DNA of 64,000 nucleotides from Ravibacter sp037191015 (lineage in GTDB: Bacteria; Bacteroidota; Bacteroidia; Cytophagales; Spirosomataceae). Of this stretch, positions 52,853-61,713 are shown in pieces. A program made the translations under genes and the position numbers. Positions within the stretch are counted from its first letter, which is position 1, and each line of letters begins with the position of its first letter. The stretch covers positions 1 to 64,000 of the forward strand of contig JBBCKD010000014.1 of assembly GCA_037191015.1 (NCBI GenBank). Reading direction: 5' to 3'. A model generated the notes under the pieces. That model ran no database searches and was not told where the DNA came from. It was given only the letters and a program-made list of their open reading frames with translations.

Positions 52853-53848
52853 ATGGGAAAATTCGTGTCCTTCGGCGAGGTTTTGATGAGGCTCAGCACA
52901 CCGGGAGCCGGCCGCTTTGAACAAGCCCGGCAATTCAACATCACTTATGCCGGCGGCGAAGCCAATGTTTCCAGTGCCCTGGCCTACTGGGGGCATAAAA
53001 CCGTGCATGTGACCAAGTTCCCGGATACGCCGATCGGGCGGGCTGCAGCACAATACCTGCAGTTCCACGGCGTAGATATATCCGAGATCAGGTACGGGGG
53101 CGACCGCATCGCCGTATACTATCTTGAAACGGGAGCCGCCTTACGCCCCAGCCAGATCGTTTACGACCGCTACCACTCTTCTTTCGCAGAGCTGGATCCT
53201 GCGGAATTCGACTGGGAGGAAATCCTGCAGGACGCTTCCTGGTTCCACTGGGCCGGCATCACCCCTGCCTTGTCGCAGGCAGCCGCAGATGCGCTCCTTG
53301 ACGGGATCAGGGTCGCCAACCGGCTTAATATAACCGTTTCCGGGGATATCTTCTACCGCTCCAACCTCTGGAAATACGGCAAGAAGCCATCCGACATCCT
53401 GCCCGCCCTTACCGAGGGCACCAACCTGGTCATTGCGAACCCGATCAACCTGAAAGATATATACGGAATAGAATCATCGTCGTTCGTCGACGGCTGCGAA
53501 AAGTTCCGGGAAGCTTTCCCTTCCATAACCCATGTTGTGGATACGCACCGTACTTCCGTCAGCGCGTCTCACAACCTGCTCCGGGCCTATCTCTGGAACG
53601 GGAAAGAAGTGCTTGAGACCAGTGATATCGATATCAACCCGATCGTCGATCGCGTGGGAGGAGGAGACGCCTTCATTGCCGGGCTTATCCACGGCCTGAT
53701 CACGTTCAATGACGAACAGCGTGCGCTGGAATTCGGCGTAGCAGCGTCGGCATTGAAACATACAATAGAGGGCGACGCGCTCATCAGCACCGAAGCTGAA
53801 GTTGAAGCCATACGCCAGGGAGATACAACAGGAAGGATTAAAAGATAA
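52853..53848 (+). CDS. kdgK: PfkB family sugar kinase, probably 2-keto-3-deoxygluconate kinase
   Basis: A 331-residue ribokinase-family enzyme. The N-terminal GEVLMRLSTPGAGRFEQA and YAGGEANVSSALA bind sugar, and the C-terminal RVGGGDAFIAGLIHG holds the catalytic Asp272. Substrate assignment as 2-keto-3-deoxygluconate rests on the MGKFVSFGEVLMRLS type of N-terminus and the neighbour uxuA, which makes that compound. It would feed KDPG to an aldolase not present in the window. purB follows after seven bases. Confidence 0.88.
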   Translation: MGKFVSFGEVLMRLSTPGAGRFEQARQFNITYAGGEANVSSALAYWGHKTVHVTKFPDTPIGRAAAQYLQFHGVDISEIRYGGDRIAVYYLETGAALRPSQIVYDRYHSSFAELDPAEFDWEEILQDASWFHWAGITPALSQAAADALLDGIRVANRLNITVSGDIFYRSNLWKYGKKPSDILPALTEGTNLVIANPINLKDIYGIESSSFVDGCEKFREAFPSITHVVDTHRTSVSASHNLLRAYLWNGKEVLETSDIDINPIVDRVGGGDAFIAGLIHGLITFNDEQRALEFGVAASALKHTIEGDALISTEAEVEAIRQGDTTGRIKR

Positions 53849-53855
53849 GCCGTTC

Positions 53856-55208
53856 ATGCCAGCATTAAATCAACTGACTGCGATATCGCCTGTCGACGGG
53901 CGATATTACCAACAGGTCGCGGTCCTTTCTGATTATTTTTCGGAATATGCGCTCATCCGCTACCGGGTGCACATTGAAGTAGAGTACTTTATTGCACTTT
54001 GCCAGGAAGAGCTGCCGCAGCTCCGCACGGTTGACCATTCCCTGTTCCCGAAGCTCAGGAAGGTCGTTACCGACTTTTCCGAAGCTGATGCGATGTGGAT
54101 CAAGGACAAGGAAAAAGAAACCAATCATGACGTAAAGGCAGTAGAATACTTTGTAAAGGACAAATTCGATCAGCTCGGCCTCTCCGAATTCTCCGAATTC
54201 ATCCACTTCGGCCTTACCTCGCAGGACATTAATAACACGTCCGTTCCGCTCTCGCTTAAAGACGGGCTCGACAAAACGGTATTACCCCTGTTTCGCCAGG
54301 TCCTGTTCATTTTAAGAAGGACTGCCATCGAATGGCAAAGCGTCCCTATGCTTGCTTTTACGCACGGGCAGCCTGCTTCTCCCACCCGGGTCGGCAAGGA
54401 ATTCCAGGTATTCGTCGAAAGGCTGAACAGGCAGCTGGACCTTCTTTCGCAGATCCCTTCTTCGGGGAAGTTCGGCGGCGCTACGGGCAACTTTAACGCT
54501 CACCATGTGGCTTATCCCGGCATTGACTGGATGGCTTTCGGAAACCGCTTTGTAGAATCGCTTGGCCTGGTACGCAGCAGGCATACCACCCAGATCGAGC
54601 ACTACGATAACCTTGCAGCCGCATGTGATGCGCTGAAGCGCCTGAATACGATCCTGATCGACCTGTGCAGGGATATATGGACTTATATCTCGATGGGATA
54701 TTTCAAGCAGAAGATCAAGGAGGGGGAAGTCGGCTCCTCGGCCATGCCGCATAAGGTGAACCCTATCGACTTCGAAAATGCCGAAGGAAACCTGGGAGTT
54801 GCCAATGCATTGCTCGAGCACTTTGCTGCAAAGCTCCCTATTTCAAGGCTGCAGCGCGACCTGACCGATTCTACTGTCCTGCGCAACATCGGGGTCCCTG
54901 TTGCCCACCAGGTGATCGCGCTCAACTCGCTGCTGAAAGGGCTCGGCAAACTTGAGCTTCACGAGGCTGCCCTTAAGAAGGACCTGGAAGATAACTGGGC
55001 CGTTGTGGCGGAAGCCATACAGACCATACTACGCCGCGAAGGCTATCCCAAACCTTACGAAGCGCTGAAAGCCCTGACCAGGACGAAGGACAAGATCGAC
55101 GAAAATACCATCAAACAATTTATCGAAGGTCTCCAGGTAAACGACGCCGTCAAGGAAGAATTGCGGAACATCAGCCCGTTTAATTACCTCGGAATGGTCG
55201 AGCTCTAG
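53856..55208 (+). CDS. purB: Adenylosuccinate lyase
   Basis: A 450-residue PurB of the fumarase/aspartase superfamily, acting twice in purine synthesis (on SAICAR and adenylosuccinate). The superfamily signature is SSAMPHKVNPIDFENAEGN, with HDVKAVEYF and the catalytic-His region TSQDINNT. The ATG at 53856 begins MPALNQLTAISPVDGRY, the family start; an earlier in-frame start lies inside kdgK. The purine gene seems to have been joined to the hexuronate run by chance of location. Confidence 0.97.
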   Translation: MPALNQLTAISPVDGRYYQQVAVLSDYFSEYALIRYRVHIEVEYFIALCQEELPQLRTVDHSLFPKLRKVVTDFSEADAMWIKDKEKETNHDVKAVEYFVKDKFDQLGLSEFSEFIHFGLTSQDINNTSVPLSLKDGLDKTVLPLFRQVLFILRRTAIEWQSVPMLAFTHGQPASPTRVGKEFQVFVERLNRQLDLLSQIPSSGKFGGATGNFNAHHVAYPGIDWMAFGNRFVESLGLVRSRHTTQIEHYDNLAAACDALKRLNTILIDLCRDIWTYISMGYFKQKIKEGEVGSSAMPHKVNPIDFENAEGNLGVANALLEHFAAKLPISRLQRDLTDSTVLRNIGVPVAHQVIALNSLLKGLGKLELHEAALKKDLEDNWAVVAEAIQTILRREGYPKPYEALKALTRTKDKIDENTIKQFIEGLQVNDAVKEELRNISPFNYLGMVEL

Positions 55209-55228
55209 TACAAAGCAAAGAGATATTA

Positions 55229-55319
55229 CACAGAGGTTAACAAAAAGAGCCACAGAGAAAGAGTTGTCTAATCCTCTTTTTCTCTGTGGCTCTCCTTTTT
55301 TCTCCGTGGCCCTCTGTGT
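55229..55319. repeat. Imperfect inverted repeat with CTCTGTGGCTC motifs
   Basis: AGAGCCACAGAGAAAGAG (55246-55263) pairs with 55274-55293 (15 bases without mismatch at the outer end), and ACACAGAG (55229-55236) pairs with CTCTGTGT (55312-55319). It lies between convergent purB and the SelW-like gene and may end both transcripts; the motif is of a type repeated in many Bacteroidota genomes. Confidence 0.7.
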
Positions 55320-55328
55320 CCAGCTACC

Positions 55329-55604
55329 TCACCGGTCGCTATGACCGAGGCTTTTCCCCGGCGCTGCCACATCGCGTACTTTCTGCTTAAGTACCTTGAT
55401 ATCGGGGAACCCGCCGTCCTCTTTCCTGTCCCAGATCGTATCATTCCCTATCAGGACAGAAAATTGCCCCGACGTTTCCGAGGGAGCCAGGGTGACGCCC
55501 GCCAACTCATCGGCAAAGGTCGTAAGAAGCTCCTGGGCCATCCAGGCCGCCCTCAGGAGCCAACCGCATTTAGGGCAATAAATAATCGTGATAACCGGTT
55601 TCAT
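55329..55604 (-). CDS. SelT/SelW/SelH (Rdx) family protein
   Basis: A 91-residue thioredoxin-like Rdx protein. The redox motif is Cys-Pro-Lys-Cys (YCPKCGWLLRAAWMAQELL), the Cys form of the Sec motif of mammalian SelW. The middle has APSETSGQFSVLIG and the end EDGGFPDIKVLKQKVRD, all family features. Its partner is unknown. The start overlaps the gmk stop by four bases, so they are co-transcribed. Confidence 0.9.
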   Translation of the reverse strand: MKPVITIIYCPKCGWLLRAAWMAQELLTTFADELAGVTLAPSETSGQFSVLIGNDTIWDRKEDGGFPDIKVLKQKVRDVAAPGKSLGHSDR

Positions 55605-56182
55605 ATGCTGATGTTCAGGAAGTTAGAAACAAGCCGCTCTGCGTTTAACAAAGCCGTGTCGAGGTCGTCGTTTACCAGCACCACGTCGAACTGATCCTGG
55701 AAGGTCAGCTCATAGCGTACCTTCGCCATACGGCGTTCCATCGACTCTTCAGTTTCAGTCCCTCTCGCATTCAGACGGCGGTAAATCTCCTCCTCTTCCG
55801 TTACCTTCACAAATACCGATAAGGCGAGGTTTCCGAACGCTTCCTTCAGCTTCAGCCCTCCCTTTACGTCGACATCAAACACCACATCTCTGCCGCTTTG
55901 CCATAAACGTTCGATTTCGGAACGCAGGGTGCCGTAAAAGTTGTCGGCGTAGACTTCTTCCCACTCCGCAAACTCGCCTTTTTCTATCTTTTTCCGGAAT
56001 TCTTCGGGAGAAAGAAAATAGTAATCCCTACCATCTGCTTCATGCGGCCGGGGAGCCCTGGTGCAGGCGGAAATCGAAAATGCCAGTCTGTCATGAAATA
56101 CCTGTAGAAGGTGCCGGACTATGGTGGTCTTTCCGGAGCCTGAAGGAGCCGAGAAAATAATTAATTTACCTGGAGACGACAC
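55601..56182 (-). CDS. gmk: Guanylate kinase
   Basis: A 193-residue Gmk, phosphorylating GMP to GDP. The P-loop is SAPSGSGKTTI (residues 11-21), and the GMP-binding region is ISACTRAPRPHEADGRDY. The length is usual. It is in an operon with the Rdx gene and downstream of the anti-sigma gene by 35 bases. Confidence 0.97.
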   Translation of the reverse strand: MSSPGKLIIFSAPSGSGKTTIVRHLLQVFHDRLAFSISACTRAPRPHEADGRDYYFLSPEEFRKKIEKGEFAEWEEVYADNFYGTLRSEIERLWQSGRDVVFDVDVKGGLKLKEAFGNLALSVFVKVTEEEEIYRRLNARGTETEESMERRMAKVRYELTFQDQFDVVLVNDDLDTALLNAERLVSNFLNISI

Positions 56183-56217
56183 AAGAGAATAAAGCGGGAA
56201 TAGACAATGATGGAAAC

Positions 56218-56505
56218 TTAAAGCAGGTCAAGCTTAAGCTTGATCGTGTTGATCAGGTTCTCCGGGCAGGTTTTCCGCTCCAGCCGGTTGCAGAGAGATT
56301 CCTTTATACATTTAACGAGGTGGTACTCGTTGATACATGGCATACAGACATCCATATTATCCCTGAAATGATCCTTTTCTTCCTCGGTAGCCTCCCCGTC
56401 CAGAATCGCCTGGATCATTCTCATGCATTTTTCGTGATTCTCGCATGATGTTTTTATCCCTGCCTTATTCCCTGCATCAACCGAACTGTTGGACATCATA
56501 TCCAT
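56218..56505 (-). CDS. Zinc-finger-type anti-sigma factor (RsrA-like)
   Basis: A 95-residue protein downstream of a SigR-like sigma gene, with a RsrA-type cysteine pattern: Cys21, His24, Cys27 and Cys54-Met-Pro-Cys57. The ZAS motif would have His four residues before the first Cys of the pair; here that position is Asn50, and His46 is nearby. It probably binds the sigma factor and may release it on oxidation; the loss of a zinc ligand could alter that response. No membrane segment, so it is cytoplasmic. Confidence 0.78.
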   Translation of the reverse strand: MDMMSNSSVDAGNKAGIKTSCENHEKCMRMIQAILDGEATEEEKDHFRDNMDVCMPCINEYHLVKCIKESLCNRLERKTCPENLINTIKLKLDLL

Positions 56506-56585
56506 CTATAACACTGTTTACAAAACTGAAAATCTATACTCACGCTGATAGATAAAACCTGATACCCTGTCAAAAAGTTTCATCA

Positions 56586-57170
56586 TCAGGTATCATATCC
56601 CATCGAAGTTGCATAATTTTTCAGTTTCTCCTTCAGCAGGTTACGCGCACGGTGCAATCGCGAACGCACGGTACCGATAGGTATATCCAGGATCTTGGCC
56701 ATTTCCTCGTAGGTAAAGCCTTCGATATCGCAGATAATAATGACGGTCCTGAAGTCTACCGGGAGGGAATTAAGCGCATTGGCTACCTCGTCGCCGATCA
56801 TGTCTTGAACCGTATGGGCCCTCAGATCGACGGTTTGCTGAACCTCCCCTCCTTCTTCAGAATTATAGGTAGTTTCAATCTCCTGGTAATCCACTTTGGC
56901 AGGTTCCTTGCTCCGCTTCCGGTAATCATTGATGAAGCTGTTCTTCAATATCCGGAACAACCACGCTTTGGCATTCGTCCCCTGCTCAAATGATGCAATA
57001 AACCTGAAGGCCTTCAGATAGGTATCCTGTACAAGATCGTGCGCGTCGTCTTCGTCCATCGTCAACCGAAACGCAAAGTTGTACATGGAGTCTATATGCG
57101 GCAGAAACTCCTTGTTGAATATATAATAACGTTGATCGTCCGTTGATTCCTCTTTCACTATTTTTGACAT
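56586..57170 (-). CDS. ECF sigma factor (SigR-like)
   Basis: A 194-residue sigma-70 family factor. Region 2 is MYNFAFRLTMDEDDAHDLVQDTYLKAFR and so on, and region 4 contains GFTYEEMAKILDIPIGTVRS. Starts are ATG 57170 (MSKIVKEEST) or, upstream, 57182. The SigR class responds to redox or envelope stress through a zinc anti-sigma partner, which is the next gene, 80 bases downstream. It begins the likely sigma - anti-sigma - gmk - Rdx group. Confidence 0.9.
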   Translation of the reverse strand: MSKIVKEESTDDQRYYIFNKEFLPHIDSMYNFAFRLTMDEDDAHDLVQDTYLKAFRFIASFEQGTNAKAWLFRILKNSFINDYRKRSKEPAKVDYQEIETTYNSEEGGEVQQTVDLRAHTVQDMIGDEVANALNSLPVDFRTVIIICDIEGFTYEEMAKILDIPIGTVRSRLHRARNLLKEKLKNYATSMGYDT

Positions 57171-57384
57171 GGCTACTGGCATAATCCTTCTTTGTTTTAG
57201 CTTACCGGTTAACAAACTGGCATTCAACTTCTAAAACCTAAAACGTCAAAACCGCCCAATCAATTGTCTCTTACGAGCTCCGGTCAGGACGCTAAGCTAA
57301 TAAATGTCCCTGAAAAATCCGAGCCAGCTATATTTTTCAGACAATTTGTCATGCAAGGTATAAACGAACAGAAACTATGAGCCG

Positions 57385-57417
57385 GAGGCCTGAGCGAGAG
57401 CCGATAAGCGAGGCCTC
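57385..57417. repeat. Small inverted repeat GAGGCCT
   Basis: GAGGCCT (57385-57391) and AGGCCTC (57411-57417) with a GC-rich 19-base loop, in the 217-base gap between the sigma gene start and the VOC gene end. Could be the 3' hairpin of the VOC gene. Confidence 0.4.
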
Positions 57418-57444
57418 ATAAGAGTGCTCTGAGGCGCTCTTTGC

Positions 57445-57897
57445 TCATTTATTATCAAGTTGTTCCGCTAAACCGATTAAAAGTCCTTCGACTCCGCGAA
57501 TGTAACAGAGCCGGTACGAGTTCTCGTATTGAACCACTTCGCCAACAAGCTGAGCGCCATGCCTGGTGAGCCTGGATACCATTTCGTCAATGTTTTCTAC
57601 GGTGAACATGATGCGAAGATAACCAAGGGCGTTTACAGGAGCAGTCCTGTGGTCTGATATGGTAGCCGGGGTGAGAAATCGTGAAAGTTCGAGACGGCTG
57701 TGTCCATCCGGGGTTACCATCATAGCGATCTCTACGCATTGAGAACCCAGTCCGGTTACCCGTCCGGCCCACTCTCCTTCAATAGTGCCCCTCCCTTCGA
57801 GCTTCAGCCCTATCTCAGTGAAAAAAGATATAGCGTCATCAAGAGATTCTACGACGATGCCGACATTGTCCATTCGTAATAGCTTATTCTCTGCCAT
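57445..57897 (-). CDS. VOC (glyoxalase/bleomycin resistance) family protein
   Basis: A 150-residue vicinal-oxygen-chelate protein: one beta-alpha-beta unit starts MDNVGIVVESLDDAISFFTEIG and the second VNALGYLRIMFTVENIDEMV. Members chelate a metal and act as dioxygenases, isomerases, glyoxalases or drug-binding proteins. The specific role is not readable. It stands alone. Confidence 0.88.
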   Translation of the reverse strand: MAENKLLRMDNVGIVVESLDDAISFFTEIGLKLEGRGTIEGEWAGRVTGLGSQCVEIAMMVTPDGHSRLELSRFLTPATISDHRTAPVNALGYLRIMFTVENIDEMVSRLTRHGAQLVGEVVQYENSYRLCYIRGVEGLLIGLAEQLDNK

Positions 57898-58050
57898 AAT
57901 TTTAGTTGCTATTTATGTAAAATTATTTTGTCGTTTTTAGCCCGCAGGTATTTGTCAACTCATTTTCTCCGCACCGAGCCCCGGGAGTCCGGCCGGCTTT
58001 GCGCCATAAGCATGGGATTTATTTTTTTGCTGTCGGAGCCGTCCGTCGAT

Positions 58051-58968
58051 TTACCGGCTAGTCCCCGATCGAAAAACCTTCCAATATCGTATTGCGGACG
58101 GCTTTTCCGATTGGACCGCGAGGATTTTCCAAGTTTTCTCTTCCGCAAGTTTCTCTGCTTTCGCCTCCGCCAGCTTCTCGGCCATTTCACCTGCCAGTTT
58201 CTCAGCTTTTTCCACTACCAATTCCTGCGCTAACTTCTCCGCAGCAAATGCAACCGCATTCTTATAGTCGAATTCTCTCTGTGCCTGTGATTGATATAAC
58301 ATACGCTCTTCCTTGGTTAGATTGGCAATTTCAGCTATCCTTAATACTTTCTGGAAGACTTTCTTCCGCAAAAAAACTGGAATCTTGTTCAGTTGACTTA
58401 GGTTCTTTAATAGAAAGAACCACCGGTCCAGATCGGTTTCGAGTTGGTCTTCTGTCTTTGTAAAGAGAGGCAATTCAATAAATTTAAATTCAAGCTTATC
58501 ATAAAAAACTTGCCCTGTTTGCCTGTCCATTAAGCAATAATCATGCAGATATCCGTCCCCGCTTCCCTTCATGTCGAACTCAAGCAGGAAAATCAGGTAT
58601 ACCTCTTTGAGGGCATAGTTCCAGCCGCCCTCCCCTTTCGGCAGTTGCTCGCTGATTACACGCGAAGCATAGAAAACACCCCGTTCCTTCAGGTAATACT
58701 GATCGGCCCGCTGCATTTCAACCAGGAATTGCTCCCCTTCATCTCCCGTGCAAAACAAGTCTAAATATACAGTTTTAGCGTCTTTACCTTCGCAAAATCT
58801 CTCGATAGGTTTAAAAGTAAGGTCGCGGATTACCTTTTTCCCCTTGAATAGCTGGTTCAGAAAGTCGATCAGGATTTCTTTGTTCGGCTCGCTGCCAAAC
58901 AGTTTCTTAAATCCAAAGTCTGATAAAGGATCAATAAACCTCGCGGGATGCGCGGCAAATGAAAGCAT
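58051..58968 (-). CDS. Rpn family recombination-promoting nuclease / PD-(D/E)XK transposase-like
   Basis: A 305-residue protein of the Rpn/PDDEXK_2 family. The N-terminal FIDPLSDFGFKKLFGSE and LFCTGDEGEQFLVEMQRADQ contain the expected Asp, Glu and Gln of the nuclease site. The C-terminal part has short repeats of the type AEKLA(E/Q)E, a common feature. The final 30 residues (WKILAVQ onward) do not resemble the usual end; another frame reads GKAVRNTILEGFSIGD then stops, which suggests a frameshift near 58130. Confidence 0.82.
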   Translation of the reverse strand: MLSFAAHPARFIDPLSDFGFKKLFGSEPNKEILIDFLNQLFKGKKVIRDLTFKPIERFCEGKDAKTVYLDLFCTGDEGEQFLVEMQRADQYYLKERGVFYASRVISEQLPKGEGGWNYALKEVYLIFLLEFDMKGSGDGYLHDYCLMDRQTGQVFYDKLEFKFIELPLFTKTEDQLETDLDRWFFLLKNLSQLNKIPVFLRKKVFQKVLRIAEIANLTKEERMLYQSQAQREFDYKNAVAFAAEKLAQELVVEKAEKLAGEMAEKLAEAKAEKLAEEKTWKILAVQSEKPSAIRYWKVFRSGTSR

Positions 58969-59116
58969 AGTATTACAGATGTTTATTAAAGTATAAAGGA
59001 TAGTACGATGTGAAAATAGGAAGAGTTGGAGTGAAAGTCAAGCGTTGTTTGAGTATCAGGGGTCGGCAGGTGATAGCTCACAGTGTTACATTAGTTTAGA
59101 TCTCCCAAATTTTGCA

Positions 59117-59152
59117 GCTTCTGTCTGACCGCCGGGGAGGACAAACAGAAGC
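59117..59152 (-). terminator. Possible hairpin after the T9SS gene
   Basis: GCTTCTGT (59117-59124) and ACAGAAGC (59145-59152) with a 20-base GC-rich loop, about 40 bases past the stop of the T9SS gene. No strong U-tract. It is within the 221-base gap between the nuclease gene and the T9SS gene. Confidence 0.35.
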
Positions 59153-59189
59153 CGGGATTTCAGACAGAGGAGGTGGTATAAGTGTTGTT

Positions 59190-60824
59190 CTACGGCTGAA
59201 GCAAGAACTTCACCGTTTGCTTGCGACCCAAAATGTCTTCGGTAGTTAAAAAGAACAGCCCGGGAGAAAGGCCTTTCAGCAAAATCCCCTCGGCCAGGCC
59301 TCGGGTTTGCCTGACGGCTACCCGACCCTGGGCGTCTGTTACCTCTACGCCCTTCAGATTTTCAGGATCTCCTACATAGACCCGGTCTGTGGCGGGGTTG
59401 GGATACACCGCCAGTGCTCCGGCCAGTCTCAGGCTTATAATCCGGCTGTAGGTAAAAGTTCCGTCACGATCGGTCTGCACCAGGCGATAATAGTTATTCC
59501 CTTTAATAGGATGGGTGTGGATATATGCGTAATTAACAAGCTTGTTACTTTCGCCACGGGCATCGACGGAACCTACCCGCCGCCAGTCACGGGCATCGGA
59601 GCTGTGCTCAACATCAAAACGGTAGCTGTTGGTTTCGGAGGTGGTGGCCCATTGCAAATGCGCCTCACTGCCGTCAGTGATCTGGCCGGTAAAAGTAGTA
59701 AGAGTAACGGGAAGAGCTGTGTTGCATCCGCTTCCCTCAAGGCTAAAACCGTTTGTCCAGCCGGAGCATGGAGCGTTGGGCGCAGATTGCGAGGGATTTG
59801 TTGCCAGCACGATAGCTCCCGAAGTCCTGGACGAAGGATCGGGCTTATGGAGTCGCCATACCCATTGGGTTCCATCGTAGTATACTTCAAGCGTTTCCGT
59901 TTGCCCGGGGTAGGTGGGGGAAGCTACTTCCCGGGTATACCTGTAGCGACCGTCGACTGTTTCTACAGCATGCATTATGCCGAGGATATAATTTAGCTCT
60001 TCAGGCCCCTTTGCTGCCGCAAAAGGTGAGTAGTCTTCGATCAGGAAGTTGTCGAGCGTAAATGTATAATTGCTCATGACAGGGTCAGGATTGGCGTAAT
60101 AGGGTATGTTTGTCCAGGCATATTGATCTGTACCGAAGCGGATGTCGAATCGGGTTGGCCGGGCCAATGGGTCGTCCGATATGTATGCCTCGATCATGAG
60201 ATCGTCGACAAACAAGGCCCTATAACCGGGATTCAGACTAAAGCTACCTCCTGGAAGCGAGAACGACACTGCTGTTTCACTGGTGTTCACAATCACGGAT
60301 ATTTTGTGTTCTCCGGAAAAAGTTTGCCCCCCAGCGCGAAAAGAATTTAGCCCCTGAGATAAATCAATAGCATAGGGAAAATAGGGGATGTCCAGACGAG
60401 AGAATGATTCACCATTATTGTAGCCGGGTGTCATCAACTTGGCAAAATCGAAAGAGTATTGAACCGCTGTGCGTTCTCCGAATTCAACTAACATACGAAA
60501 AGACGATCGATCTGCATTTATTGAATAAAAGCCTTGAGAAGTCCTGTATATGCACCATGCCGAGTAACCGTTCATCTTTAGCTTTCCAGATGATATCTCC
60601 ATTTGAGCATCTCCGAGGGCTCCTCCAACCCTGCTTTCGTTGTCTGGGGAGGGTAATCCCGAAACGCTTGATGCAGAAATTAAATGGAATTGCCCGTTAC
60701 CGGGCGTTTCGCTGGCATAGTCTCCTACACTACTGCTGGTGGAAAAATCCTGCCGGAAGATGGTTGATTGCCCCCATGACACCAGGCAAATAAAAGGGCC
60801 GAGTAGCGCTAATAGCTTGTTCAT
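59190..60824 (-). CDS. T9SS type A sorting domain protein
   Basis: A 544-residue exported protein. It has a signal peptide (MNKLLALLGPFICLVSWGQS), a large beta-rich region of no family I can name (about 20-400) and a C-terminal type IX secretion sorting domain (AVYPNPATDRVYVGD, then GLSPGLFFL). A Cys pair occurs at about residue 360 (APCSGW, GSGCNTA). It should be secreted through the outer membrane and attached to or released from the surface. A leader resembling that of the neighbouring repeat gene lies 28 bases before its ATG. Confidence 0.88.
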   Translation of the reverse strand: MNKLLALLGPFICLVSWGQSTIFRQDFSTSSSVGDYASETPGNGQFHLISASSVSGLPSPDNESRVGGALGDAQMEISSGKLKMNGYSAWCIYRTSQGFYSINADRSSFRMLVEFGERTAVQYSFDFAKLMTPGYNNGESFSRLDIPYFPYAIDLSQGLNSFRAGGQTFSGEHKISVIVNTSETAVSFSLPGGSFSLNPGYRALFVDDLMIEAYISDDPLARPTRFDIRFGTDQYAWTNIPYYANPDPVMSNYTFTLDNFLIEDYSPFAAAKGPEELNYILGIMHAVETVDGRYRYTREVASPTYPGQTETLEVYYDGTQWVWRLHKPDPSSRTSGAIVLATNPSQSAPNAPCSGWTNGFSLEGSGCNTALPVTLTTFTGQITDGSEAHLQWATTSETNSYRFDVEHSSDARDWRRVGSVDARGESNKLVNYAYIHTHPIKGNNYYRLVQTDRDGTFTYSRIISLRLAGALAVYPNPATDRVYVGDPENLKGVEVTDAQGRVAVRQTRGLAEGILLKGLSPGLFFLTTEDILGRKQTVKFLLQP

Positions 60825-60851
60825 AAGATTGGTTTGATTATTTTGGTTGAT

Positions 60852-60879
60852 CTATTCTGTTACATACTTTTCGGGATCC
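60852..60879 (-). promoter_or_regulatory. Leader element shared with the repeat gene (copy 1)
   Basis: CTATTCTGTTACATAC and the next 12 bases (plus-strand reading) match 61742-61769 at 23 of 28 positions, without gaps. Each copy is 28-29 bases upstream of the start codon on the minus strand, so it may be a shared promoter or leader. Confidence 0.5.
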
Positions 60880-61020
60880 GTCTTCACCATTTTACGATAG
60901 GCTTACCCCTCACGCTTTAGTTGACTTCATTGCAAAATTCCGGAGCTCCCCGATCTCCATCTATACCGTGTTTCCAGTATTTTGGAGAAGGTTTTAACTC
61001 TTCTGCATCTAGTTCTCAAA

Positions 61021-61713
61021 TCACAGGTCTAAAAAGAGATTTGAAATATCCAGGTTACCTCCAACAGAAACAAGTTCGTTTAAGCCGGCCAAATTGGGTA
61101 AGGTATTGTTGTTCCGTATCTCCAGTCGGGAGGATATGGATGTGAGTTGGTCAAAAGCTTCCAGGTTGGTCAGTGATTCATTGAAAGATACCTGAAGGTA
61201 ACTGCTCAGGGATGTGACTTTTCCCATCCCTGCTGTTGTAGCCAGCGACTTGTTTTGACGCAAACTGATGCTTTCCCCAACTGAGCTCAGCAAACCCAAC
61301 CCCGTCAAACTAACCAAATCATCATTTTCACCAATGCTAAGATTGGTTCCTATCGATGTTATTTTATCCAATCCGTTCAGGTTCGTCAATTTATCGTTTC
61401 GATTGATTGTCAGATATTTACCTACCGACGTTATATTGTGAAGTCCGTTAAGATTAGGAAGCGAAAAATTATAAAAAACCAACACCTATCCCGTTACGGA
61501 AGTAACGGAGCTTAACTGGCTGAGGGTCATAATATCGGTACCGTCCCAAATCCAGTCTCCGATAGAAAGATTTCCATTAATAGACGTGTAGCCGGCAACG
61601 GCAAAAGCGTTGTCTTCAGCCTGCGTTCTCAGATTAACGTTTCCTTCATACTGTTGTGCATGGCAGGTCATCGTCAATAACCCAAAGGTCAATACACATA
61701 ATAGTCCTTTCAT
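61021..61713 (-). pseudogene. BspA/receptor-L-domain-like repeat protein, split by in-frame TAG
   Basis: A secreted repeat protein in two in-frame pieces: 61713-61486 encodes a signal peptide (MKGLLCVLTFGLLTMTCHAQ) and the first repeat, then a TAG (61488-61486), then 61485-61021 continues the same frame. It has five complete 24-residue repeats of the type TSVGxxLxIxxNxxLxNLxGL plus a partial sixth. The TAG replaces a position that is Tyr, Asn, Ser or Arg in the other repeats, consistent with one TAY to TAG change. The gene ends abruptly at DL. It is a recent pseudogene, or the base is a sequencing error. Confidence 0.75.

Noticed and set aside
60921..61020. A minus-strand open stretch beyond the broken repeat gene reads ELDAEELKPSPKYWKHG and ends in NEVN.
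   Set aside because: A stop precedes it in its own frame and it does not join the repeat gene without two changes; too short to call as a gene or as a certain remnant.
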